DNA of 6,748 nt from an uncultured Eubacteriales bacterium. GTDB lineage: Bacteria; Bacillota; Clostridia; Lachnospirales; Bianqueaceae. The notes under the pieces were generated by a model, which saw only the letters and a program-made list of their open reading frames with translations, ran no database searches and was not told the origin of the DNA. This document shows, piece after piece, positions 1 through 4,966 of this stretch (positions are counted from its first letter, which is position 1; each line of letters begins with the position of its first letter). The translations under genes were made by a program, and so were the position numbers. The stretch spans positions 1-6,748 of the forward strand of contig ONYR01000264.1 of NCBI GenBank assembly GCA_900322165.1, read 5' to 3'.

Positions 1-441
1 AGCGACCCGGCTTTTGATGAAGTCTACGCGTTCACGGACGTAAAAAAAGCCATCGCAGACGTGGATGTTGTCGCGATGGCGATGCCCTCTACCAAACAGA
101 CAGTGGGCTTGATTTCTGAAGATGTTTTAGCCGCGATGAGCCCACGCACACTGATTGTAAACGTCGGGCGCGGCTCCGCGATCGATCAGGATGCCCTGAT
201 CCGTGCACTGAATGAGGATCGCCTTGCCGGTGCCGCTTTAGACGTCATGACGCCTGAGCCGCTTCCGGCCGACTCCCCGCTCTACGATGCGAAGAACCTG
301 CTCCTGACCCCGCATGTGTCCGGGAACATGTCCCTTGCCTACACCTGCGATGTCAACGTCGCGGCCTTCTGCCGCAACCTCGTCCGTTATTTCAACGGCG
401 AAACACTGCATCACCTTGTCGACCGGGTGATCGGGTATTAA
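1..441 (+). CDS. D-2-hydroxyacid dehydrogenase (NAD-dependent), C-terminal part, 5' end outside window
   Basis: The frame is open from base 1 to a TAA at 439-441, giving the last 146 residues of a protein whose family is usually about 310-340 residues. Members reduce 2-keto acids to D-2-hydroxyacids, or the reverse, with NAD(P)H in the cytoplasm. The three residues of the family's active site are visible (numbering from base 1): Arg57 in NVGRG, Glu86 in TPEP and His105 in TPHVSG. The stretch around SPRTLIVNVGRG matches the third signature of the D-isomer-specific dehydrogenases. The Rossmann GxGxxG and the N-terminal substrate domain lie before the window. The end, with NLVRYFNGE and a final GY, is ordinary for the family. 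The substrate cannot be told: glycerate/hydroxypyruvate, phosphoglycerate-like and lactate-type enzymes all share these motifs. The gene converges on the SDR gene with overlapping stop codons, and its terminator is probably at 493-534. Confidence 0.9.
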   Translation, partial: SDPAFDEVYAFTDVKKAIADVDVVAMAMPSTKQTVGLISEDVLAAMSPRTLIVNVGRGSAIDQDALIRALNEDRLAGAALDVMTPEPLPADSPLYDAKNLLLTPHVSGNMSLAYTCDVNVAAFCRNLVRYFNGETLHHLVDRVIGY

Positions 442-1247
442 TCCTTAAAGAAATCCCGTTTGTTGAATCCGGCGGTCATAAACCTTCCGAACGCGCGCGC
501 ATTGGTAAGCCACATGATGCGCGCGTCATTTTTTGTATTCTCCGCCATGCGAGGCACGCAGTAGTCAACGATCGTCTCCGGGTAGTCGCCAAGGATGTTG
601 TAGACCTTCTTGGTTTTCTCCGGCAGCTCGATCTTGGTTGCGCCGCCGTTGGCGGTCTTGATGAAATCCGTGATCATGATGCCCGGCGTGAGGCGGCAGA
701 CCTTGACCTTGTCGCCGGTCACGTCATGGCTTTCCTTGGCAAGCGAACGTGTGAAATACGTGACCGCACGCTTCGCGGTGCCGTACATGGTCAGTCCTGT
801 CATCATCGCATCGTTCGAGCCATAGCCTTCCACATTGTAGATCTGGCCGTAGCCCTGCTCCTTCATGCCGGCGAACGCGACCTTCGAGCCGTAGATCGCG
901 CCCTTCAGGTCGATATCGAGAATGAACGCGATCTCCTTCGCGCTCAGTTCACAAACCGGCTTGTCGGGAGAATTGACACCGGCGTTGTTGACCCAGATAT
1001 CGACACCGCCGAAGGCCTTGTAAGCCGTCTCCCAGAGATTCTGAACGTCCTCGATCTTGGTAACATCGCACTTTACCTTCAGCACCTGCGTGCCTTCTGC
1101 GCCCATGTTGGCGAGCTCGGCCGCAGCTTTTTCAAGGTTCTCTTCGTTGATATCCGAGATCACCGTGTTGAATCCAAGCTCTTTGAACTTTCTTGCCTGG
1201 CACAGTCCGAAGCCTCGTGCCGATCCTGTGATGACGACTGTTTTCAT
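438..1247 (-). CDS. short-chain dehydrogenase/reductase (SDR), 269 aa, with atypical catalytic surroundings
   Basis: This is a classical-length SDR, a cytoplasmic NAD(P)-dependent oxidoreductase. The N-terminal cofactor motif is TGSARGFG (residues 7-14). Asp32 at the end of the second strand (VISDIN) suggests NAD(H) preference. NNAG is at 87-90, the YxxxK pair is Tyr155/Lys159, and PG follows at 188-189. Two members of the usual Asn-Ser-Tyr-Lys tetrad look altered. The Asn position in DIDLKG reads Asp113. The segment before Tyr155 reads NVEGYGS, with no SS pair, so the nearest Ser is Ser144. From memory, this NxxGxGS form and the later TPGIMITD recall the NYC1/NOL chlorophyll b reductase branch, though nothing here suggests photosynthesis; the substrate is unknown. 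The ATG has an AAAGGAG site (complement of 1255-1261) seven bases upstream. No convincing promoter lies in the 88-bp gap to clpB, so readthrough from clpB is possible. Confidence 0.9.
   Translation of the reverse strand: MKTVVITGSARGFGLCQARKFKELGFNTVISDINEENLEKAAAELANMGAEGTQVLKVKCDVTKIEDVQNLWETAYKAFGGVDIWVNNAGVNSPDKPVCELSAKEIAFILDIDLKGAIYGSKVAFAGMKEQGYGQIYNVEGYGSNDAMMTGLTMYGTAKRAVTYFTRSLAKESHDVTGDKVKVCRLTPGIMITDFIKTANGGATKIELPEKTKKVYNILGDYPETIVDYCVPRMAENTKNDARIMWLTNARAFGRFMTAGFNKRDFFKD
493..534 (+). terminator. putative intrinsic terminator of the D-2-hydroxyacid dehydrogenase transcript, inside the SDR gene
   Basis: Read on the + strand, CGCGCGCAT at 494-502 pairs perfectly with ATGCGCGCG at 517-525, plus a G-U pair 493/526. 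The loop is 14 nt and contains TGG/CCA, which could pair further. Six T residues follow at 529-534, two bases after the stem. This is the standard shape of a rho-independent terminator about 50-95 nt after the dehydrogenase stop. The same bases encode part of the SDR C-terminus on the other strand (NAR and DAR codons), so the repeat could be partly a coding accident. The T-tract polarity fits only the + transcript. Confidence 0.5.
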
Positions 1248-1266
1248 GATGCTTCTCCTTTATTTC

Positions 1267-1307
1267 ATCGTTCAGCCCAGACTTGGAGCCCGGGCTGAAC
1301 GATTTTT
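1267..1307 (+). terminator. perfect 12-bp inverted repeat with a T-tract on the + side, between clpB and the SDR gene
   Basis: ATCGTTCAGCCC at 1267-1278 is exactly complementary to GGGCTGAACGAT at 1292-1303, with a 13-nt loop. Five Ts (1303-1307) and a generally T-rich stretch follow on the + strand, which is terminator shape for a + transcript. Both flanking genes are on the - strand. In the clpB transcript the hairpin would be followed by GAAATAAAGG, not by Us. It may therefore be a weak or partial terminator, an RNA-processing or 3'-end stability hairpin between clpB and the SDR, a block to antisense transcription, or a protein-binding operator. It ends only 5 bp from the SDR ribosome binding site. 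Confidence 0.5.
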
Positions 1308-1335
1308 ACAGTAATTCTTTTGTTTTACCGAAATT

Positions 1336-3942
1336 TTATTGTTCCGTCTTCGCAACCAGCTTCTCGCCGTCGTAATCGATCACGATCGTGGTATCGGGAG
1401 CGATATCGTCGGCGATGATCTTGCGGGCGAGCAGGGTTTCGACCTTGGCCTGAATGAAGCGCTTCAGCGGGCGGGCTCCGTAAACCGGATCGTAGCCGCC
1501 ATCCACCACGTAGGTGCGGGCTGCATCCGTCAGTTTCAGGGTCAGGCGCTTGTCATCAAGGCGCTTCTGGAGCTCCGCGATCTGCAGGTCGACAATGTGA
1601 TCGATGTTGTCGCGGGTCAGCGGCTTGTAGAAGACGATCTCATCGAGACGGTTCAGGAATTCAGGACGGAAGGACTCTTTCAGCAGGTCCTCGACCTCTT
1701 CCCTTGCCTCCTGAGAGATCTCGCCGCTCTCCTCATCGATGCCTTCCAGGATCGTCTGCGAGCCAAGGTTCGAGGTCAGGATAATGATCGTGTTCTTGAA
1801 ATCGACCGTGCGGCCCTGCGAATCGGTGATACGGCCATCGTCGAGCACCTGCAGCAGGACGTTGAACACGTCCGGGTGAGCCTTTTCGACCTCATCGAAC
1901 AGCACGACACTGTACGGGCTGCGGCGCACCGCCTCAGTCAGCTGACCGCCTTCATCGTAGCCGACATATCCCGGAGGCGCTCCGATAAGACGAGAGACGG
2001 AGTATTTCTCCATGTACTCGGACATATCGATACGCACAAGGTTCTTTTCATTGTCAAACAAGGCCTCTGCGAGTGCTTTTGCCAGCTCGGTCTTACCGAC
2101 ACCGGTCGGGCCCATGAACAGGAACGAGCCGATCGGGCGGTTCGGATCCTTGATGCCCGCGCGGGAGCGAAGGATCGCATCGCAGACCCGCTGCACGGCC
2201 TCATCCTGACCAATGACACGCTTGTGAAGCTGATCATCCAGATGGAGCAGCTTCTCACGCTCCGACTCGACAAGCTTGCTGACCGGGATGCCGGTCCAGC
2301 GGCCGACGATCTTTGCAATCTCTTCCTCGGTCACACGGTCACGCAGGAGCGAATTCTCACTCTCCTCCTCAACCTGCTTCTCAGCCTCCTCGACCTCCTT
2401 CTGCAGCTGAGGCAGCTTGCCGTAACGCAGCTCCGCCAGCTTGTTCAGGTCATATTCATGCTCCGCCTTCTCGATCTCCGCGTGGATCTCCTCGATCTTC
2501 TCACGCAGCCGCTGCACATGGCCGATGGAGTCCTTCTCATTGTCCCATTTCGCCTTCATCTCGTTGAAATGGTCACGCTCCTCAGCCAGCTCCTTGCGGA
2601 TCTCCGCCAGGTGTTCCAGCGCGATCTTATCGGTCTCCTTTTTCAGCGCGGCCTCCTCGATCTCCAGCTGCATGATCTTGCGCTGGATCTCATCGAGCTC
2701 GGTCGGGAGCGAATCGATTTCGGTTCGGATCATCGCACAGGCCTCATCCACGAGGTCGATGGCCTTATCGGGCAGGAATCGGTCCGTAATGTAACGGTTC
2801 GACAGCGTAGCTGCCGCAACAAGGGCCGAATCCTGAATCTTAACGCCGTGGAAGACCTCGTAGCGCTGCTTCAGACCACGCAGGATCGCGATCGTATCCT
2901 CGACCGACGGTTCCGGAACGAGAACCGGCTGGAAACGACGCTCGAGCGCCGCATCCTTTTCGATATACTGACGATACTCATTCAGCGTTGTTGCACCGAT
3001 GCAGTGCAGCTCACCGCGCGCGAGCATCGGTTTTAAGATATTGCCGGCATCCATCGAGCCCTCGCCCTTGCCGGCCCCGACGATCGTGTGAAGCTCATCG
3101 ATAAAGAGGATGATCTCGCCGTCGGAGTGCTTCACTTCATTCAGCACCGCCTTCAGACGCTCTTCAAATTCACCGCGGTACTTCGCGCCCGCGATGAGCG
3201 CGCCCATGTCAAGCGAAAACAGCTTACGGTTCTTCAGGCTGTCCGGCACGTCCCCGCGGACGATACGCTGCGCCAGGCCTTCCGCGATCGCGGTTTTACC
3301 GACACCCGGCTCACCGATCAGGACCGGGTTGTTTTTGGTTTTACGAGACAGAATACGGATCACGCTTCGGATCTCGTTATCACGGCCGATGACCGGATCA
3401 AGCTTCTGCGCCCTCGCCTTTTCGACAAGGTCGGTACCGTATTTCTTCAGCGAATCGTAGGTATCCTCCGGGCTGTCCGTCGTGACACGCACATTGCCGC
3501 GCGTATCCTTCAGCACGCCGAGGAACTTCGTGACGTTGATCCCGTAGCGGTTCAAGAGCTCGCGCACGTCCCTTGTCGGACGCATCAGAATACCGAGGAA
3601 CAGATGCTCGACCGAGGTGTAGTCGTCCTTCATGTTCTCGGCCTGCTTTTCCGCCTCGTTCAGCGCATCATCGAGCGTCTGCGCGATGTAGATCTCATCC
3701 GCCTTGCGTGCGCCGCCGGTGACCTTCGGGAAACGGTCGATCCGGTTCTCAAGATCACGCATGAACGCATCGCGGTCAACGTTCATCTTCGTGAGCATGC
3801 TGCCGATCAGACCATCCTCCTGTCTTGCGAGTGCAAGCAGCAGATGCTCCTGATTCAGCTCCTGGTTATGGTTTTCGTTCAGGACCCGCTGCGCGTCCTG
3901 AATCGCTTCAATGCTTTTTTGTGTTAATTTCTGGGCATTCAT
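1336..3942 (-). CDS. clpB: ATP-dependent chaperone / disaggregase ClpB, full length
   Basis: ClpB is a cytoplasmic hexameric AAA+ machine. It threads aggregated proteins through its central pore and works with DnaK/DnaJ/GrpE, none of which is in this window. The 868 residues match the usual 850-870. The Clp N-domain repeats span about 1-145. AAA1 has Walker A GEPGVGKT (210-217), pore loop KYRG (254-257), Walker B ending Asp282-Glu283 and the arginine pair Arg335-Arg336. A long charged coiled-coil middle domain, about 410-530, distinguishes ClpB from ClpC and ClpA. AAA2 has GPTGVGKT (611-618), pore loop GYVG (658-661), Walker B Asp683-Glu684, Arg765 in FLNRLDE and sensor-2 GARPLKR (822-828). 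All key residues are intact. The ATG is preceded by A5G6 as ribosome binding site. The gene lies 41 bp after the RHH gene without a credible promoter of its own, so co-transcription is likely. No CIRCE or CtsR-type operator is visible upstream. Confidence 0.98.
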   Translation of the reverse strand: MNAQKLTQKSIEAIQDAQRVLNENHNQELNQEHLLLALARQEDGLIGSMLTKMNVDRDAFMRDLENRIDRFPKVTGGARKADEIYIAQTLDDALNEAEKQAENMKDDYTSVEHLFLGILMRPTRDVRELLNRYGINVTKFLGVLKDTRGNVRVTTDSPEDTYDSLKKYGTDLVEKARAQKLDPVIGRDNEIRSVIRILSRKTKNNPVLIGEPGVGKTAIAEGLAQRIVRGDVPDSLKNRKLFSLDMGALIAGAKYRGEFEERLKAVLNEVKHSDGEIILFIDELHTIVGAGKGEGSMDAGNILKPMLARGELHCIGATTLNEYRQYIEKDAALERRFQPVLVPEPSVEDTIAILRGLKQRYEVFHGVKIQDSALVAAATLSNRYITDRFLPDKAIDLVDEACAMIRTEIDSLPTELDEIQRKIMQLEIEEAALKKETDKIALEHLAEIRKELAEERDHFNEMKAKWDNEKDSIGHVQRLREKIEEIHAEIEKAEHEYDLNKLAELRYGKLPQLQKEVEEAEKQVEEESENSLLRDRVTEEEIAKIVGRWTGIPVSKLVESEREKLLHLDDQLHKRVIGQDEAVQRVCDAILRSRAGIKDPNRPIGSFLFMGPTGVGKTELAKALAEALFDNEKNLVRIDMSEYMEKYSVSRLIGAPPGYVGYDEGGQLTEAVRRSPYSVVLFDEVEKAHPDVFNVLLQVLDDGRITDSQGRTVDFKNTIIILTSNLGSQTILEGIDEESGEISQEAREEVEDLLKESFRPEFLNRLDEIVFYKPLTRDNIDHIVDLQIAELQKRLDDKRLTLKLTDAARTYVVDGGYDPVYGARPLKRFIQAKVETLLARKIIADDIAPDTTIVIDYDGEKLVAKTEQ

Positions 3943-3949
3943 TCAAGAT

Positions 3950-3960
3950 CCCCCCTTTTT
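3950..3960 (-). promoter_or_regulatory. clpB ribosome binding site with a six-G run
   Basis: On the - strand the sequence before the clpB ATG reads AAAAAGGGGGG, then seven bases to the start. The other genes here use AAAGGAG or similar, so a G6 run (complement of 3950-3955) is an unusual form of the site. It fixes the start at 3942; another ATG four bases downstream is out of frame. A TATAAA at 3958-3963 overlaps this site but has no -35 partner and is too close to the start to be a promoter. Confidence 0.6.
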
Positions 3961-3983
3961 ATATGTTACGGTTGTTCCGTTCG

Positions 3984-4700
3984 TTACAGTTCATAATCGA
4001 TCGATTGCTGGTACTTAGCGAAATGCAGCGCCACATCCTCCACCGCTCTCTCCGGGTCTTCGATCTCGCCGAAGAACGTCTTCATGGCTTCATCGACCGC
4101 TCGGATATAGACCGCGATCCGCTCACCGAACTCCTCATCGCTCACATCCTCAGAGGGAGCGCGCAGAACCCGGTAGTACTTCGCCGCGTCCGTCTCGGTT
4201 TTCCAGCCATAATCGGTTTCCGGCTTTGCCTCGTTCGCACCGCCATGAGCAGGCTTCTTCTCTTCTGCCTTGGATCTCTTTTCCTCGGCCTGCTTCTCGA
4301 GCTTGTTCCAGAGAATGAAAAAGCGATCCATGTATTCGATCAGCGTCCGGCTCTGCGTACGGAGAATGACTTTCAGGCGGATCTGCTGATCCTCACCCGC
4401 GCGCACCATCTCAACGCTGTAGCGTACCGTGGGATTGTATTTATACCGAAGGGCTGAGCGAAGCGACATCATCGAATCCGACGGCTGCATCAGCAGCTGG
4501 AAGTTTCCGGTCGGTGTCAGCATCTGTTCGATCTCGTTGAAGACCTGGCGCATACGCTGCTGCGGTGTCATGAAGCTGACGGACTCCGCAAGGATCCGGT
4601 CGATCATGTTGCTACGGCTCGTACCACGCTGATAGGCGAGGCGATCCACGGCCTCAACGACTTCATCGGTCAAAACGATCGAATACACACTCTTACTCAT
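3984..4700 (-). CDS. unknown protein with N-terminal ribbon-helix-helix DNA-binding domain, likely regulator upstream of clpB
   Basis: Of 238 residues, the first 42 or so fit the ribbon-helix-helix (MetJ/Arc/CopG) fold: a short strand SVYSIVL (4-10), helix A, the turn GTSRS (26-30) and helix B ending near 41. Such domains dimerise and insert the paired strand into the DNA major groove. I do not recognise the rest. Residues about 45-135 look mixed helix and strand. About 135-165 is a highly charged Lys/Glu linker. About 170-238 is acidic and probably helical. There is no signal peptide, membrane segment or cysteine. It is much longer than the simple 45-100-residue RHH repressors, so the C-terminal part may sense a ligand or a partner. 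The gene has a near-consensus promoter (4733-4761) and AAAGGA (complement of 4711-4716) ten bases before the ATG. It leads the unit containing clpB. Regulation of its own promoter and of clpB is inferred from position only. Confidence 0.85.
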   Translation of the reverse strand: MSKSVYSIVLTDEVVEAVDRLAYQRGTSRSNMIDRILAESVSFMTPQQRMRQVFNEIEQMLTPTGNFQLLMQPSDSMMSLRSALRYKYNPTVRYSVEMVRAGEDQQIRLKVILRTQSRTLIEYMDRFFILWNKLEKQAEEKRSKAEEKKPAHGGANEAKPETDYGWKTETDAAKYYRVLRAPSEDVSDEEFGERIAVYIRAVDEAMKTFFGEIEDPERAVEDVALHFAKYQQSIDYEL

Positions 4701-4732
4701 CCCGTCACCGTCCTTTCCTTGTTTCTGGGTGC

Positions 4733-4761
4733 AGTATAGTCCCGTCGAAATAATTTGTCAA
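4733..4761 (-). promoter_or_regulatory. sigma-A-type promoter for the RHH gene-clpB unit
   Basis: On the - strand there is a perfect -35 TTGACA (complement of 4756-4761), a 17-bp spacer and a -10 TATACT (complement of 4733-4738). Transcription should start near 4725-4727, leaving a leader of about 25 nt before the ATG at 4700. AT-rich sequence lies upstream of the -35. This is the strongest promoter in the window and the only convincing one for clpB. It is a housekeeping-type promoter with no recognisable heat-shock operator. Confidence 0.85.
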
Positions 4762-4780
4762 GCGTTTTATATAATTCGCT
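4761..4780. repeat. imperfect 20-bp palindrome abutting the -35 box, candidate operator
   Basis: The halves AGCGTTTTAT and ATAATTCGCT are reverse complements at eight of ten positions, mismatching at the fifth and sixth pairs. The palindrome shares its first base with the -35 of the leftward promoter. A regulator bound here would touch RNA polymerase. AT-rich DNA makes part of the match cheap, so this is a candidate only. Confidence 0.35.
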
Positions 4781-4796
4781 TCGCAATTTAATGTTC

Positions 4797-4867
4797 TGTT
4801 CACAATTTTACATTGCACCCACTCCGAATGCCAAAGCCGCTCTTTGCACCCCTCGCCCATGTTCACA
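4797..4867. repeat. two octamers, each repeated, in mirror order within the divergent intergenic region
   Basis: TGTTCACA occurs at 4797-4804 and 4860-4867. TTGCACCC occurs at 4813-4820 and 4844-4851. The order is A-N8-B-N23-B-N8-A, all in the same orientation. The inner copies start 31 bp apart and the outer copies 63 bp apart, close to three and six helical turns. A third TGCACCC core lies inverted at 4727-4733, overlapping the last base of the leftward -10 box. TTCACA (4862-4867) also faces an inverted TGTGAA at 4892-4897 across the rightward -35. The pattern suggests protein-binding sites, but no family can be named. Confidence 0.45.
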
Positions 4868-4877
4868 GAACCGTAAC

Positions 4878-4906
4878 TTGTTATTCCAGAGTGTGAATGC
4901 TACAAT
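4878..4906 (+). promoter_or_regulatory. sigma-A-type extended -10 promoter for the MutS-like gene
   Basis: The -35 TTGTTA (4878-4883), a 17-bp spacer and the -10 TACAAT (4901-4906) fit a sigma-A promoter. TG at 4898-4899, one base before the -10, supplies the extended -10 element. Transcription would start near 4912-4914, giving a leader of about 54 nt before the TTG start at 4967. It is divergent from the RHH-clpB promoter, with roughly 120 bp between the two -35 boxes. Confidence 0.75.
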
Positions 4907-4921
4907 GATTTTATTCGGATC

Positions 4922-4951
4922 AAACCGCTTTCTTCCTTACAACAGCGGTTT
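4922..4951 (+). repeat. 8-bp inverted repeat in the leader of the MutS-like gene
   Basis: AAACCGCT (4922-4929) and AGCGGTTT (4944-4951) are perfect reverse complements around a 14-nt loop. The hairpin would end two bases before the AAAGGAG ribosome binding site. The pyrimidine-rich loop has TTCCTT (4933-4938), which can pair with AAGGAG (4955-4960) through five Watson-Crick pairs and one G-U. There is no T-tract, so it is not a terminator. It could be an operator just downstream of the start point or an RNA structure affecting translation. Confidence 0.45.
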
Positions 4952-4953
4952 CC

Positions 4954-4960
4954 AAAGGAG
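4954..4960 (+). promoter_or_regulatory. ribosome binding site that decides the TTG start of the MutS-like gene
   Basis: AAAGGAG ends six bases before TTG at 4967, which is ideal spacing. An ATG at 4962-4964 is only one base from the site and reads ATG-CTT-TGA, so it cannot start a gene. The next in-frame ATG is 69 bases after the TTG and has no comparable site. TTG is therefore the best start. Confidence 0.8.
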
Positions 4961-4966
4961 TATGCT

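Noticed and set aside
384..398. Short inverted repeat CCGTT/AACGG as a terminator for the SDR transcript
   Set aside because: It has only five base pairs, and no T-tract follows on the - strand.
1339..3036. Long + strand open frame (565 codons) opposite clpB
   Set aside because: It lies wholly antisense to an unmistakable clpB with all motifs intact. The product is a Leu/Arg/Asp-rich sequence without domains, as expected from a complementary frame of a GC-rich gene, and it has no convincing ribosome binding site.
3088..3927. + strand open frame (279 codons) opposite the 5' part of clpB
   Set aside because: It is antisense to the ClpB N-domain and AAA1 coding region, with low-complexity Arg/Leu/Val-rich composition and no recognisable motif.
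3957..3986. Possible clpB promoter with TATAAA before the start
   Set aside because: The TATAAA would put the transcription start inside the ribosome binding site, and the -35 position reads TAACGA. The good promoter upstream of the RHH gene explains clpB expression better.
4701..4966. CIRCE, CtsR site, riboswitch or small RNA in the divergent region
   Set aside because: I found no TTAGCACTC or tandem GGTCAAA, and both leaders (about 25 and 54 nt) are too short for a typical riboswitch. Nothing supports an RNA gene here.
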